From NCBI RefSeq assembly GCF_900111005.1, contig NZ_FOFV01000001.1, positions 434,001 to 498,000 on the forward strand: 64,000 nt of DNA, given 5' to 3'. A program made the position numbers and the translations under genes. Within the stretch, counting starts at the first letter, position 1. The number at the start of each line of letters is the position of its first letter. The stretch comes from Lentzea albida. Its GTDB lineage: Bacteria > Actinomycetota > Actinomycetes > Mycobacteriales > Pseudonocardiaceae. The notes beneath the pieces were generated by a model. That model searched no databases and was not told the origin of the DNA. It saw only the letters and a program-made list of their open reading frames with translations. Shown here piece by piece: positions 18,644-30,750 of this stretch.

Positions 18644-19387
18644 TCGCTTCGAGAGTCCGTACCAGAAGCCCTCGACGCTGGTGCGCGCCTTCTCGTCGCT
18701 CGCCGCGCCGAGGGCGACGAACAGCGGTGCGAAGTGCTCGGTCCGCGGGTGGGCGATCCCGGCGGCCGGCGCCTTCACCTGGAAGTCCAGCAACGCGTCC
18801 ACGTCACCGGCGGCCAGCTGCCGGTGCGCCCAGTCGTCGAACTCCTTCGACCACGACGGCGGCTCGTAGTCCGGTCCGGCCGGGAAGTTCACGCAGCTCA
18901 GGTTGTGCGTCATGAACCCGCTGCCGACGATCAGGACGTTCTTGTCCCGCAACGGCGCCAGCCTGCGGCCGACCTCGTGCAGCTTGCGGGGGTCGAGCGT
19001 GGGCAACGACATCTGCAGCACCGGCACGTCGGCGTCCGGGAACATCTCCTTGAGCGGCACGTAGGCGCCGTGGTCGAGGCCGCGCTCCTCGTCCTGCTCG
19101 ACATGGCCGCCCAGCAGCTTGCGGACGTCGTTCGCGAGCTCCGGCGCGCCCGGCGCCTCGTAGGTCACTTCGTAGTACCGCTGCGGGAAACCCCAGAAGT
19201 CGTAGACCAGCGGCACGGTCGTGGTCGCGCCGATGGTCGTCGGCGCCTCCTCCCAGTGCGCGGAGACCATGAGCACGGCCTCCGGGCGCGGGAGGGTGGC
19301 GGACCAGTCCTTGAGCTCTCTGGTCCACGTCTCGTCATCGGCCAGCGGGGGAGCCCCGTGGCTCAGGTACAGCACAGGTGCGCTCAC
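18626..19387 (-). CDS. ygiD: LigB-family extradiol dioxygenase (DODA/YgiD type)
   Basis: The 253-residue protein resembles class III 4,5-DOPA extradiol dioxygenases: LYLSHGAPPLA with a first metal His, VSAHWEE with the second His region, LDHGAYVPLKEMFPDADVPV, GSGFMTHNLS and HFAPLFVALGA. The reaction is ring cleavage of a catechol; the natural substrate is uncertain. GTG 19387 is the start. Two 15-bp dyads spaced 20 bp apart lie upstream. Gene symbol is by family only. Confidence 0.87.
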   Translation of the reverse strand: MSAPVLYLSHGAPPLADDETWTRELKDWSATLPRPEAVLMVSAHWEEAPTTIGATTTVPLVYDFWGFPQRYYEVTYEAPGAPELANDVRKLLGGHVEQDEERGLDHGAYVPLKEMFPDADVPVLQMSLPTLDPRKLHEVGRRLAPLRDKNVLIVGSGFMTHNLSCVNFPAGPDYEPPSWSKEFDDWAHRQLAAGDVDALLDFQVKAPAAGIAHPRTEHFAPLFVALGAASDEKARTSVEGFWYGLSKRSVQFS

Positions 19388-19408
19388 GTCTTCGAGCGTA
19401 CGCCTTTT

Positions 19409-19443
19409 AGTTCAAATTTCAACGATCAAGTTCGGATTTGAAC
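19409..19443. promoter_or_regulatory. tandem operator-like dyads before the dioxygenase gene
   Basis: AGTTCAAATTTCAAC (19409-19423) and AGTTCGGATTTGAAC (19429-19443) are repeated at a 20-bp period, about two helical turns, and together contain the inverted arms GTTCAAAT/ATTTGAAC. This suits a dimeric MarR/HxlR-like repressor. The site overlaps the 3' end of thiE. Confidence 0.5.
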
Positions 19444-20057
19444 AACTCGGCGGCACGGCGCGGGTCCTCGGCGTCCGTGATGGCCCTGACCACGACGACC
19501 CGGGTCGCGCCGGCCTGCTTCACCTCGTGCAGGTTCGTCAGGTCGATGCCGCCGATCGCGAACCACGGGCGGTCGGTCTTCGTGGCGCGGACGAGGTCGA
19601 GGCCCGGTGCGGGGCGGCCCGGCTTGGTCGGGGTCGGCCAGCAGGGGCCGGTGCAGAAGTAGTCGACGCCGGGTTCCCCGGCGGCCGCCGTCATCTGGTC
19701 GACGTCGTGGGTGGAGCGGCCGATCACCACCTCGTCGCCGATGATCCTGCGGGCGAGAGGCACGGGCAGGTCGTCCTGGCCGAGGTGCAGCACGTCGGCG
19801 TCGACGGCGTGCGCGATGTCGGCGCGGTCGTTGACGGCGAGCAGCTTGCCGTGGCGTTCGGTGGCCTCGGCGAGGAGCTCGATCGCCTCGATCTCCTGCT
19901 TCGCCTCCAGTGACTTGTCCCGCAACTGGATGATGTCGACGCCGCCCGCGAGGACCGCGTCCGCGAACTCGGCCAGATCAGGCCGGTTCGGCGTGCAGAG
20001 GTAGAGGGTCGCGTCGGCGAGTCGTTGCCTGATCAGGTTTCCGTCGAGTCCTGGCAC
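19419..20057 (-). CDS. thiE: thiamine-phosphate synthase
   Basis: ThiE joins HMP diphosphate and thiazole phosphate to give thiamine phosphate. The 212-residue TIM-barrel protein shows [33 protein letters not shown], the diphosphate-binding GRSTHDVDQ and [20 protein letters not shown]. Its GTG start is about 30 bases from the beginning of the oppositely oriented TPP riboswitch of thiO, and it has no riboswitch of its own in that short gap. Confidence 0.93.
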   Translation of the reverse strand: MPGLDGNLIRQRLADATLYLCTPNRPDLAEFADAVLAGGVDIIQLRDKSLEAKQEIEAIELLAEATERHGKLLAVNDRADIAHAVDADVLHLGQDDLPVPLARRIIGDEVVIGRSTHDVDQMTAAAGEPGVDYFCTGPCWPTPTKPGRPAPGLDLVRATKTDRPWFAIGGIDLTNLHEVKQAGATRVVVVRAITDAEDPRRAAELFKSELDR

Positions 20058-20088
20058 GCACGCACGTTAACCGTTATGTTGAAGGCGG

Positions 20089-20182
20089 TCCGCACGGGAG
20101 CCTGGAGAACACCGGGCTGAGAGGGAGCGTGGTTCGCTCCGACCGTCGAACCTGATCCGGGTCATGCCGGCGCAGGGAGCGT
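20089..20182 (+). ncRNA. TPP riboswitch before thiOSG
   Basis: The conserved thi-box elements are all present: ACGGGAGCC, GGGCTGAGAGGGAGC, GACCGTCGAACCTGATCCGG and GTCATGCCGGCGCAGGGAGC. The 3' end carries the ribosome binding site, which indicates translational control of thiO by thiamine diphosphate. Confidence 0.95.
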
Positions 20183-20189
20183 GAATGCC

Positions 20190-21142
20190 TTGAGCAGTGT
20201 GGAAGTGGCCGTCCTGGGTGGCGGCGTCATCGGTCTGTCCGCGGCCCTGGCCGCGGCACGGGCCGGGTTCTCCGTCTCCGTCACGGACCTGGGCTCGCCG
20301 CACGCGGGCTCACGGGTCGCGGGCGGGATGCTCGCACCGCTGACGGAGGCGTGGCCCGGCGAGGAAGCCGTGGTGGCGCAGGGTGTCGAGGCCCTCGCGC
20401 TGTGGCCGTCGTTCGCCGCGTCGATCGGCGTGCCGCTGTTCGACGCCGGAACGCTGGCCGTCGGCACGCAGCCGGGCGACCTCGCCGACCTGCGGCACGC
20501 GGGGGAGTTGCTGACGTCGCGGGAGATCCGGGCCCTCGAACCCTCGCTGGGACCGGCGGTGCGCGGTGGCGTGTACGCGCCGGGTGACCTCGCCGTCGAC
20601 AACAGGCTGTTGCTTTCCGCACTGTGGAAGGCTTGTCGCGAGGCCGGTGTTCTCTCCGATGTGGACGGACGCGTCACGGTGATCGCGGCCGGGGCGTGGA
20701 GCGGGTCGCTGCACCCGGCTCTGCGGGACGTGATCCGCCCGGTCAAGGGCGAGATCCTGCGGCTCACGCACCGCCCAGGAGCGTTGCCACCGCCCCGCCA
20801 CACCATCCGCGCGCTGGTCTCCGGCCGTCCCGTCTACCTGGTGCCGCGCGACGACGGGCTGGTCGTCGGCGCGACCCAGTACGAGGCCGGGTTCGACACC
20901 GACGTGTCCGTCGCGGGCGTGCGAGATCTGTTGCGGGACGCGGAAACCGTGCTGCCGGGCATCGCCGAGTACGCCCTGACCGAGGCCGCCGTGGGTTTCC
21001 GCGCGGGCAGCCCGGACAACGTCCCCGTCGTGCGGTGGCTGGAGCCCGGCGTGATCGCGGCGACGGGTCACCACCGCAACGGTCTGCTGCTGGCCCCCCA
21101 CACCGCACAGGTCGTGGTCGAGCTGCTTCGAGGAGGAACTTC

Positions 21143-21146
<4 letters not shown>
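20190..21146 (+). CDS. thiO: glycine oxidase
   Basis: ThiO oxidises glycine to the imine used for the thiazole ring. The 318-residue DAAO-type flavoprotein has the dinucleotide fold EVAVLGGGVIGLSAALAAA, RVAGGMLAP, the RPVKGEILRL segment and a C-terminal ATGHHRNGLLLAPHTA. TTG 20190 was preferred because GGGAG lies ten bases before it; GTG 20181 would place that element one base away, though it remains possible. It directly follows the TPP riboswitch and overlaps thiS by four bases. Confidence 0.92.
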
Positions 21147-22100
<954 letters not shown>

Positions 22101-22139
22101 GTCGCTACCTTGGGTACTCGCGTGTTGGGGGATGATTGA

Positions 22140-22154
22140 GAACTACGTAAGTTC
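22140..22154. promoter_or_regulatory. palindrome before the MarR gene
   Basis: GAACTACGTAAGTTC has perfect five-base arms and lies 22 bases before the MarR start, a usual place for an autoregulatory MarR site. Binding is inferred. Confidence 0.45.
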
Positions 22155-22175
22155 CGCCGAGGAGGACGACTAGCC

Positions 22176-22619
22176 GTGACCGCCCCCATTGACGCCGAGG
22201 TCGAGGACGCGACGGCGCGCCTGTACCTGGCGATCGGCCGGCTGGCCCGGTTGTTGCGCCGCACCGGATCCCCCGGCCTGGGCCCCGGCGCGGTCTCCGC
22301 GCTCGCCACCCTCGCGCGCTGCGGTCCGATGCGTCTGGGCGACCTGGCGACCAAGGAGGGCGTGGCGCCCCCGACGCTGTCCCGCATCGTCGCCGCGCTG
22401 GTCGAGGCCGGGTACGTGAAGCGCGAACCCGACCCGCAGGACGGCCGCGCCTGGCTCGCCACCCCCACGCCCGAGGGCGAGACGATGGTGTCCGGCGTGC
22501 GGTCCGCGCGGGTGCGCGAACTGCAGCGCAGGATCGAGCAGCTGACGCCCGAACACGTCGCCGCGCTCGTGAGCGCCCTGGACGCGCTGGAGACCCTCGT
22601 GGGCGAGGAGTCCAAGTAG
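22176..22619 (+). CDS. MarR-family transcriptional regulator
   Basis: The 147-residue protein has the MarR winged helix: LGDLATKEGVAPPTLSRIVA as recognition region and KREPDPQDGRAWLA as wing. It is followed two bases later by a VOC-domain gene, so the two form a likely operon. A palindrome lies upstream. The effector is unknown; phenolic compounds are frequent for the family. Confidence 0.88.
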   Translation: MTAPIDAEVEDATARLYLAIGRLARLLRRTGSPGLGPGAVSALATLARCGPMRLGDLATKEGVAPPTLSRIVAALVEAGYVKREPDPQDGRAWLATPTPEGETMVSGVRSARVRELQRRIEQLTPEHVAALVSALDALETLVGEESK

Positions 22620-22621
22620 CC

Positions 22622-23002
22622 GTGAAGTCGCGGACCGCCGGCATGTGGTGGGGGACGTCGATCGAGGCCCCCGACCCCGGTGCCCTGGCGCGGTTCTACG
22701 CCGAGCTCCTCGGGTGGCACGTCGGCCACGAGGAGCCGGGCACCGCGATCGTGGCGGCCTCGCCGAACGGTCCGTTCTTCGTCTTCCAGCGGGCGGACGG
22801 CTACCGGCCGCCGGTCTGGCCGCCCGAGGACGGGCGGCAGCGCCCGATGATGCACTTCGACTTCCAGGTCGGTGACCTGGAATCGGCCGTCGCCGAGGCG
22901 GTGGCGCTGGGGGCCGTTCTCGCGGAGTTCCAGCCGCAGCCGCACGTGCGGGTGCTGCTAGACCCCGCGGGCCACCCCTTCTGCCTGTGCCTCGACTCCT
23001 AG
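22622..23002 (+). CDS. VOC-family (glyoxalase/bleomycin-resistance fold) protein
   Basis: The 126-residue single-domain protein has the paired beta-alpha-beta-beta-beta units of the vicinal oxygen chelate fold: GTSIEAPDPGALARFYAELL and MHFDFQVGDLESAVAEAVAL, ending LLDPAGHPFCLC. Potential metal ligands (H near HFDF, E) are partly conserved, so binding rather than catalysis is possible. It is co-transcribed with the MarR gene. Its 3' end overlaps that of the convergent SRPBCC gene by 45 bases. Confidence 0.85.
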   Translation: MKSRTAGMWWGTSIEAPDPGALARFYAELLGWHVGHEEPGTAIVAASPNGPFFVFQRADGYRPPVWPPEDGRQRPMMHFDFQVGDLESAVAEAVALGAVLAEFQPQPHVRVLLDPAGHPFCLCLDS

Positions 23003-23395
23003 CGCCCGGTTGAAGGCGTCGAACTCGGCGGCGAGCACCTCGCGGGTCTGCGCCAGCACGTCCCCGGCCATCGTGCCGGTGAAGGACTCCACGTTCACCA
23101 GCAAGGTGCCGCCGTCGGTCTCGCTGAGCTCCCAGCGGTGGCGCCCGAAGAACGTCTCCGGGTCGCCGCCCTGGGAGGCCAGCACGTACTTGTCGGCCGA
23201 GGTGATCTCCCCGTCGAAGTCGCGTTCGAACGGCGTGCCCTTGGCCGCCTTCACCTTCGTCCTCGCCCCGTCGACCTGGGTGTACTCCAGGACGGGGTTC
23301 CAGCGGGCGTAGCCGCCGAAGTCCACCAGCACGCGCCACACGTCGTCGATCGGCGCCGGGATGAGCAGCTCGGTTCTGATCTCATTTTCCTGCAC
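22958..23395 (-). CDS. SRPBCC (START/Bet v1-like) domain protein
   Basis: The 145-residue protein matches the polyketide-cyclase/SRPBCC pattern: ELLIPAPIDDVWRVLVDFGG, YARWNPVLEY, then HRWELSETDGGTLLVNVESFTG. Such proteins bind hydrophobic ligands. It is divergent from a TetR gene across only 37 bases, suggesting joint regulation. No specific ligand can be assigned. Confidence 0.82.
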   Translation of the reverse strand: MQENEIRTELLIPAPIDDVWRVLVDFGGYARWNPVLEYTQVDGARTKVKAAKGTPFERDFDGEITSADKYVLASQGGDPETFFGRHRWELSETDGGTLLVNVESFTGTMAGDVLAQTREVLAAEFDAFNRALGVEAQAEGVARGV

Positions 23396-23420
23396 GGTCG
23401 TTCAGCCTAATGGGCTCGGC

Positions 23421-23426
23421 TAGTCT
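23421..23426 (+). promoter_or_regulatory. leaderless-type -10 element (TAGTCT) before the TetR gene
   Basis: TAGTCT fits TANNNT and lies six bases before ATC 23433, the apparent first codon of the TetR gene. This supports a leaderless transcript starting with that codon. Confidence 0.4.
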
Positions 23427-23941
23427 TTTTCCATCGTCGGGATCAAGGGGCAGGTTCAGCAGCGCGGCGTCAAGCGACGCCGCGAGATCGTCGATGCCGC
23501 GATAGAGCTGTTCGGTACCAACGGGTACGCGGGCACCGGTGTCGCGGCCATCGCGAAGAAGGCGGGCGTCACGCCGTCCGCGGTGATCCACCACTTCGGC
23601 TCGAAGGAGAACCTGCTCAAGGCGGTCCTCGACGAGTTCGACGCACGGGCCGTCGCGCGCGTCACGGGCAGCGAGCTCGCGCAGGCGTTGCTCGACGACG
23701 CCGAGTACACGATGGCGCACAAGGGGTTGGCGACGCTGCACACGGTTCTGCAGGCCGAGCACCTGGCGCGCGACGACGAGATCACGCACCGGTTCCGCGC
23801 CCGCAACCGCGCGCTCCGCGGCCACTTCGCCGCGGTGCTGGGCGAAGCGGCCGCCGTGGAGTTGATCGCGTTCATCGAAGGCGCGTTGACGGTCTGGCTG
23901 CTCGATCCAGAGACCACGGACCTGAGAGCGATGTACGCCCG

Positions 23942-26500
<2,559 letters not shown>

Positions 26501-26582
26501 TTCTTGTTGAGTTGTCGAGAACCGACCATAGTCAGCGCGCGCCGCAGCTGCCAAGGCCGCGTTTTACCCCTAATCTCTTCCC

Positions 26583-27440
26583 GTGGCTGATCACCAGCCG
26601 TTCCCGCCCGGCGCGCGTCGCGGTCAGCGCCCCGCCGTGGTCTCGGCATGCCCTTCCTGCGGTGAGCTGGCGGGCCGGGGTTATCCCGACTGCGGCTTCT
26701 GCGCGGAGCTGCTCGACCAGTTCTGGCTCGCCGACTGGGAGGCGCTGCGCACGTCGTCGCAGCTCGCCGACCGGGAGCTGGCCGAGCTGGTGACCTCGGC
26801 GGACGTCGGCCAGTACCCGTGGACGTGCGTCGACTGGGCGATGACGCTGCTGGCGTGCTCGCGCTGCGGTGCCGAGCTCGGCACCGGGCCGGTCGAGTGC
26901 GTGCGGTGCGCGGTCACCGAGGAGCGCCGGTGGAACTGGGACCACGCGGCGCACCCGTCCACGATGAGCGCGAACGAGCACCTGCTCCGCGTGGCCCGTG
27001 CCGCCCTGCGCGCACCTCACCGACGTCGTCCGGCCGTCGTGCAGGCCTGGCAGCTGGTGCTGCCGTTCCTGATCGCCGGTGAGGTGATCGAGTTCGGCCG
27101 CCTGGACCGCATCCGCGCGCACGTGCTGGCCGGCGGTTACGCGTCGATGGCCGCCTGCCACACCTTCGCCGAGCTGGCCGGGCTGCCCGAGCTCTTCTGG
27201 CGCAGGGGCAACCCGAACTCAACGCGGGTCGAGTACCAGCCTGACTCCGAGCGCCAGCAGCACGCCGCCCGACAGCTTCTCGAGCGCGGGACGGACCCGC
27301 GGCCTGCTCAGCCAGCCGCGAACGGTGTGCAGGACCGACACGATGATCAGGTACCAGACGGTGTCGATCAGGACCCACCCGACGGCGAGGAAGAGCAGAA
27401 CCCCCTTGCCGGCCTCCCCGGCAGGCACGAACTGCGGTAG
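26583..27440 (+). CDS. double zinc-ribbon hypothetical protein with run-on C-terminus
   Basis: The 285-residue protein from GTG 26583 has two Cys4 knuckle pairs (CPSCGELAGRGYPDCGFC and CSRCGAELGTGPVECVRC), which suggest two zinc ribbons, and a central helical part (LLRVARAALRAPHRR). The C-terminal ~75 residues, from about STRVEYQPDS onward, are antisense to the lysE-family gene, low in hydrophobic residues and unlike the rest. The original end may have been near 27225. The function is unknown. Confidence 0.65.
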   Translation: MADHQPFPPGARRGQRPAVVSACPSCGELAGRGYPDCGFCAELLDQFWLADWEALRTSSQLADRELAELVTSADVGQYPWTCVDWAMTLLACSRCGAELGTGPVECVRCAVTEERRWNWDHAAHPSTMSANEHLLRVARAALRAPHRRRPAVVQAWQLVLPFLIAGEVIEFGRLDRIRAHVLAGGYASMAACHTFAELAGLPELFWRRGNPNSTRVEYQPDSERQQHAARQLLERGTDPRPAQPAANGVQDRHDDQVPDGVDQDPPDGEEEQNPLAGLPGRHELR

Positions 27441-27821
27441 GAACGAGATCGCGAACACGCCGAGCTTCGGGTTGGCGAGGTTCACGACCAGGCCGCTGCG
27501 GAACGCGTGGCTCGCGGGCGGCGGTTCGGCACCGGGCAGGCTCTTGCTGATCAGGGCCTTGACGCCCAGGTAGATCAGGAAGACCGCGCCCGCGATCCGG
27601 AGCCCGTGGTAGGCGATCTCGGACGCCGTGAGCAGGACGCTGAGGCCGAGAGCCGCGGCGACGGCCCAGCAGGCCACGCCGACCTCCATGCCGAACACCG
27701 TCGCCAGCGCGGCCTTCCGCCCGTGCACCGACTGTCGCAGGACCATGGCCGTGCCGGGTCCTGGCGACAGTGCGATGAGGAACGAGGCCGCGACGAAGGC
27801 GACGATGTTTTCGATGGGCAT
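27219..27821 (-). CDS. LysE/RhtB-family amino-acid exporter
   Basis: The 200-residue inner-membrane protein has about six helices and the LysE signatures SPGPGTAMVLRQSVHGRKAA, GVKALISKSLPG and GLVVNLANPKLGVFAISFLPQF. It exports an amino acid or a homoserine-like compound; the substrate is not evident. It is divergent from the aldo/keto reductase gene. The whole 3' third overlaps the antisense zinc-ribbon gene by 222 bases. Confidence 0.88.
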   Translation of the reverse strand: MPIENIVAFVAASFLIALSPGPGTAMVLRQSVHGRKAALATVFGMEVGVACWAVAAALGLSVLLTASEIAYHGLRIAGAVFLIYLGVKALISKSLPGAEPPPASHAFRSGLVVNLANPKLGVFAISFLPQFVPAGEAGKGVLLFLAVGWVLIDTVWYLIIVSVLHTVRGWLSRPRVRPALEKLSGGVLLALGVRLVLDPR

Positions 27822-27855
27822 GCGTTGATGGTGGCTTGTGGTCGCAACTTGTTTC

Positions 27856-27886
27856 TTGACTTGGAGCGCGCTCCAGGATGTTCGGT
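27856..27886 (+). promoter_or_regulatory. MerR-type promoter/operator before the aldo/keto reductase
   Basis: TTGACT (27856-27861) is followed by the perfect 14-bp palindrome TGGAGCGCGCTCCA (27862-27875) and a weak -10 (TTCGGT, 27881-27886) at 19-bp spacing. A dyad inside a 19-bp spacer is the hallmark of MerR activation. The -10 ends six bases before ATG 27893, implying a leaderless mRNA. No merR gene is adjacent. Confidence 0.55.
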
Positions 27887-27892
27887 GGTGCC

Positions 27893-28828
27893 ATGACCTT
27901 GGAACTGGGGAAGTTGGGTTTCGGCACGTGGGCCATGGGCGGCCCGATGACCTTCGAGGGGCAGCCCGTCGGCTGGGGTCCGACGGACGACGAGGAGTCG
28001 CTGAAGGCCCTGCGCAGGGGCTTCGACCTGGGAGTTCGTCTGGTCGACACGGCGGACGTCTACGGCTGCGGGCACTCCGAGGAGCTGGTCGGGCAAGCGT
28101 TTGCGGACGTGCGGGACGAGGTCGTGATCGCGACCAAGTGGGGCGACGAGTTCGACCCTGCGAAGCGCGAGCTGACGGGGTACAACGGGACGGTCGAGTA
28201 CCTGCGCCGCGCCGTCGAGGGGTCGTTGCGGCGACTGGGCACCGATCGGATCGACCTGTACCAGCTCCACCTCGGCGGGCTCGGGCTCGACGAGGCGGCG
28301 CTGCTGCGCGACGAGTGCGAGGCGCTGGTCGCGGCGGGCAAGATCCGCGCATACGGGTGGAGCACCGACGACCCGGAGCGGGCACGGTTCTTCTGCGAGG
28401 GCGAGCACGGTGTGGCCGCGCAGGCCGACATCAACGTGCTGTTCGACAACCCCGAGATGTACGCGGGGGAGTACGCGGTGCTGTGCAGGCGCCCGCTGGC
28501 CATGGGGCTGCTGGCGCGGGAGACGTTCGCGCCGCTGCCGGCGGACGACGTGCGCGTCTCGGACCCGGCGTGGCTGCTGTTCTTCGAGGACGGCAAGCCG
28601 ACGCCCGCGTACTTCGAGGCGCGCGAGGCCGTGCGGGACGTGCTGACGTCCGGCGGCCGCACGTTGGTGCAGGGCGCGCTGGCGTGGTTCTGGGCGCGCT
28701 CTCCGCGCCTGGTTCCGATCCCAGGGGTCCGGACGGTGGCCCAGGTCGAGGAGAACGCTCGCGCGCTGGAGTTCGGTCCGTTGAGTGCGGACGAGTTGAA
28801 GCAGGTGGAGGCGGTGCTCCGGCCCTAG
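27893..28828 (+). CDS. aldo/keto reductase
   Basis: The 311-residue NADPH-dependent oxidoreductase has the AKR barrel: GLGTWAMGG-like N-terminus, [20 protein letters not shown] with catalytic Asp and Tyr, the Lys in IATKWG, and [12 protein letters not shown] 27893 was preferred over ATG 27878 because a MerR-type promoter ends just before it. The NADP-binding [15 protein letters not shown] is near the C-terminus. The substrate is unknown; detoxification of carbonyls is a common role. Confidence 0.87.
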   Translation: MTLELGKLGFGTWAMGGPMTFEGQPVGWGPTDDEESLKALRRGFDLGVRLVDTADVYGCGHSEELVGQAFADVRDEVVIATKWGDEFDPAKRELTGYNGTVEYLRRAVEGSLRRLGTDRIDLYQLHLGGLGLDEAALLRDECEALVAAGKIRAYGWSTDDPERARFFCEGEHGVAAQADINVLFDNPEMYAGEYAVLCRRPLAMGLLARETFAPLPADDVRVSDPAWLLFFEDGKPTPAYFEAREAVRDVLTSGGRTLVQGALAWFWARSPRLVPIPGVRTVAQVEENARALEFGPLSADELKQVEAVLRP

Positions 28829-29403
28829 TCCTCGTCGTCGTCGAAGTTGGCCGGGTCGCTCGGGTCCCACGAGAGGCCCGGCTGGTTCCACTCGTTGTCG
28901 CGGAGCATCCGCTTGGCCTCCTTCTTGTACCGGCCGATGAGGCGGTCGGTGTAGAGGTAGCCGTTGAGGTGGTCGGTCTCGTGCTGGAGGCACCGCGCGA
29001 AGAAGCCGGTGCCCTCGACCTCGAACGGCTGACCGTCGAGGTCCACCCCGGTGACCTTCGCCCACTGGGCGCGTCCGGTCGGGTACGCCTCACCGGGCAC
29101 GCTCAGGCAGCCCTCGAAGTCGTCGTCCGGGTCCGGCATGGTCTCCGGGACCTCGGACGTCTCGAGCACGGGGTTGCAGATCACGCCGCGGTGCTGCACC
29201 CCCTGGTCGTCCGGGCAGTCGTAGACGAAGACCCGCAGGTCGACGCCGATCTGGTTGGCCGCGAGCCCCACTCCGCGAGCAGCCGCCATCGTCTCGAACA
29301 TGTCGTCGACGAGGGTCTTCAACTCGGTGTCGAACTCGGTGACCTCGCGCGTCGGGTTGTGGAGCACGGGGTCGCCGGCGATGCGGATGCGGTGGACGGC
29401 CAT
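28825..29403 (-). CDS. def: peptide deformylase
   Basis: Def removes the N-formyl group of nascent proteins. The 192-residue protein has all three motifs: [18 protein letters not shown] and QHETDHLNG, supplying the metal ligands Cys and two His plus the catalytic Glu. The Asp-rich tail (NFDDDED) is an extension common in actinobacteria. It matches the position of M. tuberculosis Rv0429c relative to the next two genes. Its stop overlaps that of the reductase gene by four bases. Confidence 0.95.
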   Translation of the reverse strand: MAVHRIRIAGDPVLHNPTREVTEFDTELKTLVDDMFETMAAARGVGLAANQIGVDLRVFVYDCPDDQGVQHRGVICNPVLETSEVPETMPDPDDDFEGCLSVPGEAYPTGRAQWAKVTGVDLDGQPFEVEGTGFFARCLQHETDHLNGYLYTDRLIGRYKKEAKRMLRDNEWNQPGLSWDPSDPANFDDDED

Positions 29404-29511
29404 GGCTGAACTTTAAGCCGTCCAAAACTGTCGGTGTCGCGCGGTAGGTTGGAACGATCACGTGATTGAATTGCCCGCACCTGAGATGGTGTGGCGACCG
29501 TGGGGAGCCAG

Positions 29512-29790
29512 ATGGATCACGCCGAGACGCTCACCTCCGCTGACGGGCTGACCAGCCGCGAACGCACGATGCTCGCGTTCGAGCGCCAGTGGTGGAAGTA
29601 CTCGGGATCCAAGGAACAGGCCATCAGGGAACTGTTCGACATGTCCGCGACCCGCTACTACCAGCTGCTCAACGCGCTCGTTGAATCCGAAGCCGCCCTG
29701 GCCGCAGATCCGATGCTCGTCAAGCGGCTGCGCGGTGTCCGGACAGGCCGCCAAAGGGTTCGCGCCCGCGCCAGGAGCACCGAGGACTGA
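29512..29790 (+). CDS. DUF3263 helix-turn-helix-like protein
   Basis: The 92-residue protein contains the DUF3263 core LTSRERTMLAFERQWWKYSG, SKEQAIRELFDMSATRYYQL, which looks like a sigma-70 region 4-type HTH. ATG 29512 was chosen because GGGGAG lies just before it; GTG 29491 is an alternative. It corresponds to mycobacterial Rv0430 and overlaps the next gene by one base. A role in transcription is inferred from the fold. Confidence 0.82.
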   Translation: MDHAETLTSADGLTSRERTMLAFERQWWKYSGSKEQAIRELFDMSATRYYQLLNALVESEAALAADPMLVKRLRGVRTGRQRVRARARSTED

Positions 29791-30404
29791 TGACCTCCCC
29801 CGAGTCCGCAAGCCCGTCCCGTCCGGCCAAGGCAGCAGGCTTCGCCCTGCTCGGCGTCGCCGCCGTCGCGTTGGTGATCGGAGTCGTCTCGCTGTTCGGC
29901 GGAGGCTCCTCCTCCGACGACACACCGCCCGTGGCGGAGGGGTCGTCGACCGCGCCTCCGGTGGCGACTTCCGCTTCCGAGCCGCCCGCCTCGACACCCT
30001 CGTCCGCGCCCCCCGTGACGACGACGGCTTCGCCCACGGTGCCGCCGTCCACACCTGCGTCGTCGGCAGCGGTGCCGCCTCCGCCCGTCACCCAGCCGGG
30101 GGTCGCCAAGGCGCCTGTCCGGGTCTACAACAACTCGACGATCACCGGGTTGGCTTCGAAGGCTTCTGACGAGGTTCGGGCCAACGGGTGGGAGGTCGCG
30201 GAGACCGGCAACTACTCGGGCGGGACGATTCCGACCACCACCGTTTACTACCGGCCCGGGACTGAGGAAGAGGCCGCGGCCAAGGAGCTGGGGTCGGTGC
30301 TGCGGGCGCGGGTGGAGCCCCGGTTCGACGGGATCCAGTCTGCTGCGGCCGGGGTCATCCTGATCGTCACCAACGACTACCAGGGCACTTCGAAGAGCAA
30401 GTAG
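29790..30404 (+). CDS. membrane-anchored LytR_C-domain protein (VirR/Rv0431-like)
   Basis: The 204-residue protein has a short cytoplasmic N-terminus, one membrane helix (AAGFALLGVAAVALVIGVVS, about 14-36), a ~70-residue Pro/Ser/Thr linker and a C-terminal LytR_C domain (VRVYNNSTITGLASKASDEV, then TTTVYYRPGTEEEAAAKELG). This architecture and the def-DUF3263 context match M. tuberculosis Rv0431 (VirR), linked to envelope integrity and vesicle release. It lacks an LCP catalytic domain, so it probably binds cell-wall material. Confidence 0.82.
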   Translation: MTSPESASPSRPAKAAGFALLGVAAVALVIGVVSLFGGGSSSDDTPPVAEGSSTAPPVATSASEPPASTPSSAPPVTTTASPTVPPSTPASSAAVPPPPVTQPGVAKAPVRVYNNSTITGLASKASDEVRANGWEVAETGNYSGGTIPTTTVYYRPGTEEEAAAKELGSVLRARVEPRFDGIQSAAAGVILIVTNDYQGTSKSK

Positions 30405-30589
30405 CGGCTTTGGGTTGATGGCTGCTTTTGCGGGCGGCTGCTTTTGCGTGCGGCCTGGTCGCCTTGCGTGCTTCCCCTGGGGCTCTGCCCCAGACCCCGG
30501 CAATCTGAGATGGGGGCCAGCGCTGGGGGCAGGTTGATGGCACGCCTGTTGCGCAGAGCGGCTGCCGGTTGCTTGGTTTGGTTGCGGTG

Positions 30590-30731
30590 GCGGTGGGGTC
30601 CCATCACAAGCCGCACCAGGAGCGGGCCACATGCCTGAGGGGGTGTCAACTCGACGAAAAGCGTGTCGAGTTGACACCCCCTCAGGCATGCAGCAAGTGC
30701 TGTGGCGCGACTCGTGATGGGACCCCACCGC
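30590..30731. repeat. double nested inverted repeat (18 bp outer, 26 bp inner)
   Basis: Perfect outer arms GCGGTGGGGTCCCATCAC (30590-30607) and its complement (30714-30731) enclose perfect inner arms at 30630-30655 and 30665-30690 with a nine-base loop. The inner arm starts CATGCCTGAGGGGGTGTC. There is no U-run, so it is not a standard terminator. It lies between convergent genes. The rest of 30405-30938 holds short G/T-rich direct repeats and no supportable gene. Confidence 0.85.
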
Positions 30732-30750
30732 CGGTACCTCTTTGCTGAAG

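Noticed and set aside
30630..30690. Rho-independent terminator for the flanking convergent genes
   Set aside because: The stem is 26 bp with no U-tract on either side and sits inside a second inverted repeat.
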